Shown here piece by piece: positions 26,878-33,666 of a stretch of 53,640 nucleotides of DNA (position 1 is its first letter; the number at the start of each line of letters is the position of its first letter). The position numbers and the translations under genes were made by a program. The stretch is taken from the NCBI GenBank assembly GCA_002425705.1, contig DIMT01000037.1, forward strand, positions 61,712 through 115,351, in the 5' to 3' direction. A model generated the notes under the pieces. The model saw nothing but the letters and a program-made list of their open reading frames with translations, searched no databases and was not told the DNA's origin. The DNA is from Firmicutes bacterium UBA5559. Lineage in GTDB: Bacteria; Bacillota; Clostridia; Peptostreptococcales; Anaerovoracaceae.

Positions 26878-27631
26878 AAAGATCGCCCCTTCATTTTTAG
26901 CAGAAGAGTGGGACAATGGTGGCTTTCAGCTTAAAACCAAGGGAGGGGAGTATCAGAAGATATTTCTTTGTCTGGAACTGACGGTTTCCACTGTGAAGGA
27001 GGCCATTCAAAAAGAAGCCGATTTAATCATCACCCACCACCCCTTGATCTTTGACCCGGTCCGAAACCTTTCAGAGGAATCCGGAGTCGGACGGCTTCTT
27101 TTTCCCTTGATTCGGGAAGGGATATCTGTCTATTCGGTTCACACTTCTTTTGATAAAGCCATTGGAGGCAATAATGACTGCCTGATCAGCCTGCTGCGGC
27201 TGGAAGGTTCCGGTGTGGTTGGAACGGGAGCTTTTGCGGAATTTGGGATCGGCAGGATGTTTCGGCTGAAAAAACCGGTTACCCTGGAATACCTTAGCCA
27301 TCGGATCCAGCTGAATCTGGATGTGCCGGATAAAGAAATCCGCATGACCGGCAGCCCGGATACTCTGATACAGAAAATCGGCGTCTGCACCGGTTCGGGA
27401 GCCTCTCTGATCCGGGATTGCCTGGATAATGAGTGCCAGCTGCTGATTACGGGGGATGTCCGGTACCATGATGCTCAGTTTGCCAAAGAAGAGGGACTGG
27501 CGCTGCTGGATGCCGGCCACTACCATACCGAGAAAATCTTCGCCGCTAATTTTGGAGATAAGCTTTCCAGACTTCTGGGAGCTGATGCCGAAATATTCTG
27601 GTCAGAAACCAGCATCAATCCCTTTGAATAA
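26840..27631 (+). CDS. Nif3-like dinuclear metal-centre protein
   Basis: 263 residues, Nif3/YqfO family (shorter form without the inserted PII-like domain). Metal-binding residues occur in ITHHPLIFDPVRNL, SVHTSFDKAIGG and the C-terminal DAGHYHTEK. Biochemical role unsettled; often labelled GTP cyclohydrolase I type 2. The ATG at 26,840 is chosen because AGGAGG (26,828-26,833) precedes it by 6 bases; in-frame ATGs at 26,816 and 26,834 are too close to or upstream of that site. The stop codon overlaps the -35 box of the rnpB promoter. Confidence 0.92.
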   Translation: MAVTLEMLEESIEKIAPSFLAEEWDNGGFQLKTKGGEYQKIFLCLELTVSTVKEAIQKEADLIITHHPLIFDPVRNLSEESGVGRLLFPLIREGISVYSVHTSFDKAIGGNNDCLISLLRLEGSGVVGTGAFAEFGIGRMFRLKKPVTLEYLSHRIQLNLDVPDKEIRMTGSPDTLIQKIGVCTGSGASLIRDCLDNECQLLITGDVRYHDAQFAKEEGLALLDAGHYHTEKIFAANFGDKLSRLLGADAEIFWSETSINPFE

Positions 27632-27652
27632 AGGATGAACTTGTGTTATACT
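27624..27652 (+). promoter_or_regulatory. rnpB promoter
   Basis: TTGAAT (27,624-27,629), 17 bp, TATACT (27,647-27,652), ending 6 bases before the expected 5' end of RNase P RNA. The -35 box overlaps the stop codon of the upstream gene. Confidence 0.85.
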
Positions 27653-27658
27653 ATTTTG

Positions 27659-27998
27659 GAGCAGGCCAGACAGTCGCGTGGAAACACGAGGAAAGTCCGG
27701 GCTCCGCAGGGCAAGGGTGCCAGATAACGTCTGGTGAAGGTGACTTTAAGGAAAGTGCAACAGAAACATACCGCCGAAGGGTTCAGACCCTGGCAAGGTT
27801 GAAATGGTGAGGTAAGAGCTCACCGGCAGCATGGTAACATGCTGGCCGTGTAAACCCCACCCGGAGCAAGACCAAATAGGGCGCAAAAGGCGGCGGCCCG
27901 TCGCTGCCCGAATGGTAGGTCGCTTGAGCTTATTGGCGACAATAAGCCTAGATAGATGATTGTCAAATACAGAACCCGGCTTATAGGTCTGCTCATTC
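27659..27998 (+). ncRNA. rnpB: RNase P RNA
   Basis: Recognised from conserved blocks: GAGGAAAGTCCGGGCTCC near the 5' end, ACAGAAACATACCGCC in the core, AAACCCCACCCGGAGCAAG, and the 3' strand ACAGAACCCGGCTTATAGG. Helix P1 is GAGCAGGCC (27,659-27,667) with GGTCTGCTC (27,986-27,994). It is the ribozyme that matures tRNA 5' ends. Length about 340 nt. Its last 33 bases (27,966-27,998) are also the left attachment site of the integrated element, and the same 33 bases recur at 41,349. The original terminator now lies at 41,392, beyond the element; transcription here must stop at the element's own hairpin at 28,023. Subtype (A or B) was not determined. Confidence 0.97.
27966..27998 (+). repeat. attL: 33-bp direct repeat at the 3' end of rnpB
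   Basis: Begins AATACAGAACCC and ends GTCTGCTCATTC; identical over 33 bases to 41,349-41,381. Identity stops at 27,965 on the left (A versus C) and at 27,999 on the right (T versus A). It contains the 3' strand of helix P1, so integration keeps a full-length rnpB. Confidence 0.93.
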
Positions 27999-28022
27999 TT
28001 TTAGAAAAACCCACATTTTTCA

Positions 28023-28054
28023 AGGCTTTCGGAGATTTTCGAAGGCCTATTTTT
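28023..28054 (+). terminator. element-supplied terminator for rnpB
   Basis: AGGCTTTCG (28,023-28,031) pairs with CGAAGGCCT (28,040-28,048), 9 bp with one G-U pair and an 8-base loop, followed by ATTTTTA. It is the first hairpin after rnpB inside the element and probably replaces the terminator displaced to 41,392. Confidence 0.7.
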
Positions 28055-28070
28055 ATGCCTGAAAATAGCA

Positions 28071-28091
28071 ATAATTCAACTATAATTCAAC
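28071..28091 (+). repeat. left pair of putative integrase arm sites
   Basis: ATAATTCAAC at 28,071-28,080 and again at 28,082-28,091, an 11-bp period. The same decamer pair with the same period and orientation occurs at the other end of the element (41,213-41,233). Confidence 0.65.
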
Positions 28092-28111
28092 TCACACTTC
28101 AGGGCTATTCT

Positions 28112-28139
28112 TTGCAGAATATCCAGTTTTTGATATAAT
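28112..28139 (+). promoter_or_regulatory. promoter of the left-end HTH operon, with overlapping palindrome
   Basis: TTGCAG (28,112-28,117), 16 bp, TATAAT (28,134-28,139) with an extended TG at 28,131-28,132. A palindrome TATTCT-TTGC-AGAATA (28,106-28,121) covers the -35 box and could be an operator. Confidence 0.75.
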
Positions 28140-28169
28140 CAGATTAATAGAAGTGCAAGGAGGAATTAT

Positions 28170-28379
28170 ATGGATAAGAAAACACTCGTTAGTGAAATGA
28201 AGGAACATGTAAAGACCGGTTGCTTTATCAACATGACGCAGATCGCCTCGTTCACCGGCAAGTCACCCAACAGGTTATCGGATATACTCCAAGGCCTTGA
28301 CTGCCTGGAGACGAAGAAGGAGAAGAAATATTTTATACCAGATGTCGCCCAGAGGATTCTGGACATAAGGACGTCGTAA
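28170..28379 (+). CDS. small DNA-binding-like protein at the element's left end
   Basis: 69 residues, unknown. The middle part FINMTQIASFTGKSPNRLSDILQGL reads like a helix-turn-helix, followed by a short basic wing (ETKKEKKYFIPDVAQRIL). AAGGAGG stands 7 bases before the ATG. It is the first gene of a two-gene rightward unit driven by the promoter at 28,112. Its place beside attL, opposite the integrase end, would suit a regulator or directionality factor. This is inference. Confidence 0.7.
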   Translation: MDKKTLVSEMKEHVKTGCFINMTQIASFTGKSPNRLSDILQGLDCLETKKEKKYFIPDVAQRILDIRTS

Positions 28380-28391
28380 AGGAGGATTAAG

Positions 28392-28592
28392 ATGAGCGAT
28401 ACATCAGAAAGAAACCTACCCATAAGAGAGGCCGCCCGGCTTATGGGGAAATCAGATCAGTTTGTCCGACTGGGTTTACAGAGGGGTGCCTTTCCTTTTG
28501 GTACGGCCGTCAAGGTAAGCACCCAGTTTACCTACTACATATCCCCAAAGAAATTCTATGAGTATATTGGCAAGGAGGAGCCAATCGAATAA
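28392..28592 (+). CDS. excisionase-like helix-turn-helix protein
   Basis: 66 residues. The N-terminal LPIREAARLMGKSDQFVRLGLQ is a MerR/excisionase-type helix-turn-helix, followed by a short wing with aromatic residues (STQFTYYISPKKFYEYI). GGAGG lies 7 bases before the ATG; the previous gene ends 12 bases earlier. Proteins like this are common in Firmicute phages and integrative elements, where they act as excisionases or small regulators. Which of the two it is here cannot be told. Confidence 0.75.
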   Translation: MSDTSERNLPIREAARLMGKSDQFVRLGLQRGAFPFGTAVKVSTQFTYYISPKKFYEYIGKEEPIE

Positions 28593-28656
28593 TGGATCAA
28601 GTGAACAAGGTGGGAGGGTGTCGGTGGCCTGCGGCTGCCGAACCTCTCCATCCATT
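28591..28656. repeat. long imperfect inverted repeat
   Basis: AATGGA (28,591-28,596) pairs with TCCATT (28,651-28,656). Inside it TCGG (28,621-28,624) pairs with CCGA (28,638-28,641), with GAGG/CCTC pairing between them. It spans the stop codon of the HTH gene. No U-tract follows, so it is not an obvious terminator. Confidence 0.5.
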
Positions 28657-28685
28657 AAAAAAAGCGCCTGTTTTCATAGGCGCTT
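28655..28685 (-). terminator. terminator of the leftward capsid/tape-measure operon
   Basis: On the minus strand AAGCGCCT (28,685-28,678), 8-base loop, AGGCGCTT (28,669-28,662), then a run of T residues. It lies 45 bases beyond the tape-measure stop codon. Confidence 0.85.
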
Positions 28686-28729
28686 AAACATTTCTTCTCT
28701 TGTGGCAATATTATTGGAAAGCGGAGTTT

Positions 28730-30478
28730 TTACCTCCTTACCTGTCGGCCGAGTTGACGGAGGATATCCTCCGAAATAACTTTAACCTGTTCTTTTGAAG
28801 TATCGCCTTTAACGGTAATCATTCCGGTATGGTTCACCGTCTGCTCGCCAAGCTCTTTAATGATTGTCGCATCACCCGGCCGTGAACCACCTCGGCCCAA
28901 TGTCGTAGCAGAGGGAGTTGGCACACTTCCGTTTAAGGATTGTAACGTTCTTGCATAAGCCACACCCTGAGTGGAACCGGAATTAAAAGCATAATCCGTT
29001 CCGTATCTCGTGGCCATGTCTGCCGGGTTTAGGTTCTTATCAATCAGCCTCTGGCCGCCGAGGATATTGTCCCAGATATCTTTCTGGCGGTTCAGCTCCA
29101 GCATGGTAGCCAGGATTCCTCCGAGTATGGTTGATGTCGTAGCGAGGACTGGGTTTATTCCCAGGAAGGTTTTCCCAATTACCTCACACCCCGGGGCCGC
29201 CTTGGAGGTTAGCCTCAGGAATTTTGATATGCTGCTCAGTGCGGTGACCATCTTCCCGGTCGCTACCAACGCCGGTCCCATGGCAGCTGCGAAGGCGGCA
29301 ACCTTCACAATAGTCTTCTGGGTATCCTCGTCAAGCTTAGAGAATTTGTCTGCCAACTCGCCGACGTGGTCAGCCACATCCGTTACAATTGGGATAAGGA
29401 TATCTCCTATTTGTATGGCCACGAGGTCAAGCTTGTTTTTCAGTATTTTAAGTTTTTGGGCTGTATCCTCGTATCGCATTAGCGCCTCTTTGGTCAGGGC
29501 GACATTTTCCTTCCATGCGCCGGTTCCGATATCTAGCGATCTATTAAAGAGGTCTCCTGCATTGGAAAGGCGCAAAAGGGCATCCCTCATCCTAACATCA
29601 GAAATCCTCATATCGTCAAGAATCTTGATGGCGCTGCCACCGAGTCTTTCTGTGTCTTGAAGGCCTGAAATGAAGGCATCAAGTGCACCGGCGGCATTTT
29701 TTTTGAAGGTGTCTGCGAATTCCGATGAGCTCATCCCGGCTACTCTGGCGAAGTCCTCCAGGCTTTTACCACCGGTTTCCGCAGCCAGCTGCATATTCAC
29801 CATTACCCGCGACATTGCAGATCCACCCGCCTCAGCTTCCATTCCTACCGAGGAAAGGGCAGCGCCCAATGACATTATCTGGGCTTCGGTTAGCCCTACC
29901 TGAGTGCCTGCGCCGGCAAGCCTCGTTCCGATGTCAACTATTTCAGCTTCAGATGTGGCCAAGTTGTTTCCTAAGTCAACAATTACGGATCCTAATCTAT
30001 CAAAGTCCTTTTGGCTCATTTGAGTGATATTTGCGAACCGGGCGAGAGACGTTGCCGCTTCATCGGAAACGATATTTGTAGTGTCTCCCAGCATGGCCAT
30101 GACCTTCGTAAACGAAAGAATGTTGCCCGTCTCGATACCGAGCTGGCCGGCAGCTTCGGCTATTTTAGACAGCTCCGAAGCGGATTGCGGCATGGTTTTG
30201 GTTGTTTCGAGGATGCCTTTCTTTAATGTTTCTAATTCTGCACCGGTTGCATCAACTGTTTTCCGGACACCTGTAAACGCGGATTCAAAGTCAACAGCAG
30301 CGTTGAAGGATGCTGCGCCAATAGCCACAACAGGGGCCGTAACACCCATAGTTAAACCCTTTCCCACACGCTCCATATCTTTGCCCCAGCGTTTCATTTT
30401 CTTTTCCAGAGACTGCATCTTTTTGTCGATGTCGGAAAAGTCCGCTCCGCCTCGTACTATAAAATTAGATTTTCCCAT
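28730..30478 (-). CDS. phage tail tape-measure protein
   Basis: 582 residues, TP901-type tape-measure family. The N-terminal coiled coil (DKKMQSLEKKMKRWGKDMER) is followed by the conserved TMP core: SELSKIAEAAGQLGIETGN, RFANITQMSQKDFDRLGSV and a long hydrophobic helix region with AAFAAAMGPALVATGKMVTA. Tape-measure proteins set phage tail length. At about 580 residues it is short for the family and would predict a short tail. Two adjacent ATGs (30,481 and 30,478) are possible; GGAGG is 6 bases before the second, so I use that. The start overlaps the stop of the sigma-like gene. No other tail gene is present in the window. Confidence 0.9.
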   Translation of the reverse strand: MGKSNFIVRGGADFSDIDKKMQSLEKKMKRWGKDMERVGKGLTMGVTAPVVAIGAASFNAAVDFESAFTGVRKTVDATGAELETLKKGILETTKTMPQSASELSKIAEAAGQLGIETGNILSFTKVMAMLGDTTNIVSDEAATSLARFANITQMSQKDFDRLGSVIVDLGNNLATSEAEIVDIGTRLAGAGTQVGLTEAQIMSLGAALSSVGMEAEAGGSAMSRVMVNMQLAAETGGKSLEDFARVAGMSSSEFADTFKKNAAGALDAFISGLQDTERLGGSAIKILDDMRISDVRMRDALLRLSNAGDLFNRSLDIGTGAWKENVALTKEALMRYEDTAQKLKILKNKLDLVAIQIGDILIPIVTDVADHVGELADKFSKLDEDTQKTIVKVAAFAAAMGPALVATGKMVTALSSISKFLRLTSKAAPGCEVIGKTFLGINPVLATTSTILGGILATMLELNRQKDIWDNILGGQRLIDKNLNPADMATRYGTDYAFNSGSTQGVAYARTLQSLNGSVPTPSATTLGRGGSRPGDATIIKELGEQTVNHTGMITVKGDTSKEQVKVISEDILRQLGRQVRR

Positions 30479-31374
30479 CATTCACCTCCAAGGTTGTTAT
30501 GCTGTATCAGCACATGATTATATATTTCCTCGCTGGTCGTGGCCTTTTTATACCGTTGCCGCTCTGCTTGCAACTCCGCCATCCTTCCTTCAAGGTATTC
30601 CATTTCTATTGCCATCTGCTCTTTCAAGAATACAGCCCTCTCAACCGATGACTCGTTGAATCTCTTCCAGGCCTCCACACCGGAGCCATGCCAGGCTTTT
30701 ACTTGCCATACGTCCATATCCCTGAGAAGATCCCGGTCCTTCTGGACATAGACTCTTAATTTATTCAATCCCTTCGAGTAAATATTCTGGACTTTCGCCC
30801 GTTCCATTTCAAGTCGTCTTGCGGTTGCCGATACGTTCAGATCATGCTCCAGCATTTCAAGTATGATATATTGGCAATCACCTGGCAGCCGGTGGACTTG
30901 ATCCCGGACATATTTGCATAATCGGTCCCGGCGATCCTGTTCAAGGACTTCTTCAAGTTCCAGCTCTTGCTCCGGATCTGGTATAAAGGCTTCAAGTGAA
31001 AACTTCTCCCCGTCTTTTTTGGATTCCCTTTCACCGTCAATTGATATGGCCCGGCGTTCTATGGCCATCTTCTGCTTTTGAGTGCGGTATCCCAATACCT
31101 CGGCAAATTGCGTCCGCAAACTATAATCCAACCAGCCGATAAATGATCTTCCACCATCTATTTCTGTATAGCTCCGTATGGCCTCCAGAAGGGCGAAATA
31201 TCCAACTTGGTATAAATCCTCGACATCTGCCAAAGTGAGGCCAGAAACGGATTTTATTCGCTTATCGGCCTGCATTTTAATGAACTTTTCGCATTGTTCC
31301 CAAAGCTGATTTATATATTGGCCTTGTAGATCTGGGCTTGATTGGATTTGCCGGACAAGCTCTTCATTAGTAAT
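30478..31374 (-). CDS. sigma-70-like RNA polymerase factor of the element
   Basis: About 298 residues. Sigma region 2 is seen in LADVEDLYQVGYFALLEAI and SFIGWLDYSLRTQFAEVL, region 4 in LNVSATARRLEMERAKVQNI. A coiled C-terminal extension (EYLEGRMAELQAERQRYKKA) is not part of standard sigma factors. The start is uncertain: no ATG, GTG or TTG lies at the proper distance from the only good SD (GAGGTGG, minus strand of 31,380-31,386). An ATT 5 bases after it (31,374) fits best; GTG at 31,383 overlaps the SD, and the frame stays open to 31,557. It could be a late-gene transcription factor, or its HTH domain could bind DNA in another role. Confidence 0.8.
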   Translation of the reverse strand: MTNEELVRQIQSSPDLQGQYINQLWEQCEKFIKMQADKRIKSVSGLTLADVEDLYQVGYFALLEAIRSYTEIDGGRSFIGWLDYSLRTQFAEVLGYRTQKQKMAIERRAISIDGERESKKDGEKFSLEAFIPDPEQELELEEVLEQDRRDRLCKYVRDQVHRLPGDCQYIILEMLEHDLNVSATARRLEMERAKVQNIYSKGLNKLRVYVQKDRDLLRDMDVWQVKAWHGSGVEAWKRFNESSVERAVFLKEQMAIEMEYLEGRMAELQAERQRYKKATTSEEIYNHVLIQHNNLGGE

Positions 31375-31568
31375 GGGAACCACCTCACAATCAATACAAA
31401 TCGAGAAAAATATGGTATAATAAAAGTGCATCAAAGAGGGGAGGAAGTTTATTTCTGATATTGGGAAAAAAACTTGCGCGGCATTTGGCACGTGGCATAT
31501 GCCAGATATAGGAAAGTTTCCCATGGGCCATCCCCCACAAAGCAATATGCACCCCATCCTTAAACAAT

Positions 31569-31593
31569 AAGGCCCTACGATTTGCAGGGCCTT
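31569..31593 (-). terminator. hairpin between capsid and sigma-like genes
   Basis: AAGGCCCT (31,569-31,576) pairs with AGGGCCTT (31,586-31,593) with a 9-base loop. On the minus strand it is followed by ATTGTTT. It lies 12 bases after the capsid stop codon and may separate capsid from downstream expression. Confidence 0.7.
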
Positions 31594-31605
31594 TATGATT
31601 TTACT

Positions 31606-32892
31606 CTACAGTGCGACCATGTGCTTGATGGCTTCTGCCACTGCAAGGTTGCCGTCTACATATGTGGTCGTAGTGTAACCCACTTGTCCGTTGTCTGCGT
31701 ATCTCTCGGTTAAGGCTTGGACCTTAATCTGTTTATATCCAACCTTATAATACTTGAAGTCTCCGAACAGGATACATGCCTCCCCGGTTGCTGGATCTGC
31801 CATTGCCTCTGAGACATAGACCGGCTTACCAATCAACATATCAGGGTGGCCCGGTGCAGTGGCTGGGGTGAAATACTTCTCAGCCCCTTGCAAGGTTAGG
31901 ATGGTTTCCATGGCCTTCTCGGATACGATCCAGGAGGCGTTCTTTCTGTACTTCTGTTTCACGGAGGAATACAGCTTTACCAGGTCGCTGCCATTGAAGG
32001 AGGCTGTCACACTTGAAGTGATCCCGAAGGCGCTTGCTCCAATAACTCCGGTAGGAAGTCCTGATGTAGTTCCGTTGATGAATTCCTGTTCAGCTATGGA
32101 TGAAAGATAAGTTCCGGCAGAGGATTCCAGGTACTCAGCCAGATTGAAGCTGCTATCCTCATACAGCTCTTCTGATACCAGGGTAAGGGTTCCCATCTTT
32201 GCCGGTACCAAATTAACCGTACCAACGACCGGGGAGAACTCGGAGAGGTTCGATTCTTCGGAAAGCCATCCGGCGGAGCTGGATACGTCTCCGGTGTCCA
32301 CAGGTACGCGGGTAGATTTGCCCTTGACTTCAATCAGGTGGGCCAGGCTCATGATGGTTGAATTATCCTTCATGGCTGCTATGATCATATCCTCTAATCC
32401 CTGGGGAACCAGATAGCCAGCGGAAGAAGTGCTGGTGGAAACATTCTTTACTTCCTTGCTTGCTTCCCGCTGGGGTTTGCTTTGGATATCAATGGGAGGG
32501 AGCCCCTCCGCTTCTAAGACGGCGTTAATTAATTCCATATCTTTGCTTGTGTTCATGGGCTTCCTTTCGGCCATTGGCTTATTTACGGGGGATACGTTCT
32601 TCTTTGTGTTCAGCGTTTCGGCGGTTATGCGTTTGAATTCTTCAAAGTCTTTAAGGTTGTCGGAGGTTTTCGTTTTCTTGTTTTTAAGAAAGTCGTTCAT
32701 TTCCTTGACAGCCTGCTTCTGATCCGGATGCTTGGAAAGATATTCCTTATTCCGTTCAATTCCTTCCACGGTGTTCTTAAAGGATTTGTTGGTTTCCATC
32801 AGATTCCGAAAGGGCTCGTTGCTCTCCATCATCAGCTGGAAGGTGGTCTTCTGATTCGAGATCCGCTTTAGGGCCTCTAGTTCTCTATCCAT
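31606..32892 (-). CDS. HK97-fold major capsid protein
   Basis: 428 residues. Residues 1 to about 150 are charged and helical (FEEFKRITAETLNTKKNVSP) like the scaffolding delta domain removed by a prohead protease. The capsid domain starts near residue 155 (SSAGYLVPQGLEDMIIAAM). It shows the usual landmarks PVDTGDVSSSAGWLSEES, the E-loop region VPAKMGTLTLVSEELYEDS, and the C-terminal P-domain (GKPVYVSEAMADPATGEACI, YTTTTYVDGNLAVAEAIKH). GAGGT precedes the ATG. It is the first gene after the strong leftward promoter at 33,220, behind a leader of nearly 300 bases. No protease, portal or terminase gene accompanies it, so assembly would need proteins from another phage. Confidence 0.93.
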   Translation of the reverse strand: MDRELEALKRISNQKTTFQLMMESNEPFRNLMETNKSFKNTVEGIERNKEYLSKHPDQKQAVKEMNDFLKNKKTKTSDNLKDFEEFKRITAETLNTKKNVSPVNKPMAERKPMNTSKDMELINAVLEAEGLPPIDIQSKPQREASKEVKNVSTSTSSAGYLVPQGLEDMIIAAMKDNSTIMSLAHLIEVKGKSTRVPVDTGDVSSSAGWLSEESNLSEFSPVVGTVNLVPAKMGTLTLVSEELYEDSSFNLAEYLESSAGTYLSSIAEQEFINGTTSGLPTGVIGASAFGITSSVTASFNGSDLVKLYSSVKQKYRKNASWIVSEKAMETILTLQGAEKYFTPATAPGHPDMLIGKPVYVSEAMADPATGEACILFGDFKYYKVGYKQIKVQALTERYADNGQVGYTTTTYVDGNLAVAEAIKHMVAL

Positions 32893-32967
32893 ATTTTTAC
32901 CTCACTATATCGGGACACGTGGCCCCATCTTACGGCGATTTATACTCCGATAGTTTTTTAGGGTGAA

Positions 32968-33007
32968 GGGCAGGCTGGTTGGAAAGGAGCCAAAGACCAG
33001 CCCACCC
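32968..33007 (-). other. strong hairpin in the capsid-operon leader
   Basis: On the plus strand GGGCAGGCTGGT (32,968-32,979) faces ACCAGCCCACCC (32,996-33,007); the leader RNA forms a 12-bp stem including two G-U pairs with a 16-base loop. No U-tract follows, so it is more likely a structural or regulatory leader element than a terminator. The stretch from 32,893 to 33,192 holds no convincing gene; the best minus-strand frames lack good starts. Confidence 0.55.
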
Positions 33008-33192
33008 GGAAACAATTCAGGAAGTTGAAAGAGGGTGTAGCCGTACATACCGGGAGCGCCTGACCGGATTATCCGGCTGCTTAAATAAAAAAGCGCAGGA
33101 ACAACCGGCACGATGGCCAATCATTCCCACGCAGTATTTCATGCTTCCAACCTTTCGGCTGGGGTACTATCCTCTTATTCAACTTCATAAAT

Positions 33193-33220
33193 AGTATATC
33201 ACTTTGATCATGAATGTCAA
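33193..33220 (-). promoter_or_regulatory. strong SigA-type promoter of the capsid operon
   Basis: On the minus strand TTGACA (33,220-33,215), 16-bp spacer, TATACT (33,198-33,193). This is the closest match to consensus in the element. It would start transcription near 33,186, giving a leader of about 295 bases before the capsid gene. Confidence 0.85.
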
Positions 33221-33257
33221 CTGCATATAGTATGATTACTAACTATAAATCAATAAT

Positions 33258-33389
33258 TTATACCATATCTTGTATTTCATCCAATTGTTCCTCTAATTCA
33301 TCCAGGAACTCCGGCAGGCCGGGGATATCGTACTTCAAGGATATCCGGTACAGGATGCGGAACAGGTCAACCTCGCTCAATTTATCCAT
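33258..33389 (-). CDS. 43-residue acidic protein
   Basis: MDKLSEVDLFRILYRISLKY is the first half; the rest is acidic (LPEFLDELEEQLDEIQDM). Function unknown. GGAGA lies 6 bases before the ATG at 33,389. Its start overlaps the stop of the 55-residue gene by 8 bases, matching the overlapped style of the other small genes. It is the last gene of the early leftward unit, ahead of the capsid promoter. Confidence 0.6.
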   Translation of the reverse strand: MDKLSEVDLFRILYRISLKYDIPGLPEFLDELEEQLDEIQDMV

Positions 33390-33549
33390 GGGTTTTCTCC
33401 ATTGACTTCGTGTGGATCTCCAAGTATAAGTTTGTATGGCCATCTTTCTCCTGAAACTTTGGCCGGGTGAAAGCAAGGAGAGGTTTAAGTAAGTGCAGGA
33501 CTGCCGCCTTCTCGGATTCAGTCTGAAAGGACACCTTAATCTTTACCAT
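33382..33549 (-). CDS. 55-residue phage-type protein
   Basis: Begins MVKIKVSFQTESEKAAVLHL and ends IHTKSMEKTHG. The opening KVSFQTESEKAAVLHLLKPL resembles short phage proteins I have seen in Firmicute elements, with no known function. AGGGG lies 8 bases before the ATG. It is linked by overlaps on both sides, to the 30-residue frame upstream and the 43-residue gene downstream. Confidence 0.65.
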   Translation of the reverse strand: MVKIKVSFQTESEKAAVLHLLKPLLAFTRPKFQEKDGHTNLYLEIHTKSMEKTHG

Positions 33550-33635
33550 TGCGTTTCCCCTGGTGCTCCCACCCCAACAGCGTGACGGGTGCGGCCTTCT
33601 CTGTCGTTGCCTTGAAAAACTAATTCCTTCCTCAT
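33543..33635 (-). CDS. 30-residue overlapping small frame
   Basis: Starts MRKELVFQGNDREGRTRHAV and ends GETQW. AAAGGAAA precedes the ATG by 4-5 bases, and its TAA overlaps the start of the 55-residue gene (ATGGTAA). It may be a real microprotein or a translational leader for the next gene; sequence alone cannot decide. Confidence 0.4.
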   Translation of the reverse strand: MRKELVFQGNDREGRTRHAVGVGAPGETQW

Positions 33636-33666
33636 GGCTTTTCCTTTCTTCGCTTTGTCCTATGGT

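Noticed and set aside
29010..29660. Plus-strand open frame opposite the tape-measure gene
   Set aside because: Ser-rich, low-complexity product typical of the reverse complement of an Ala/Glu/Lys-rich helical gene; no SD and no family resemblance.
32905..33120. 71-codon minus-strand frame in the capsid leader
   Set aside because: Starts with TTG without an SD, gives a product unlike any protein I recognise, and overlaps the strong leader hairpin.
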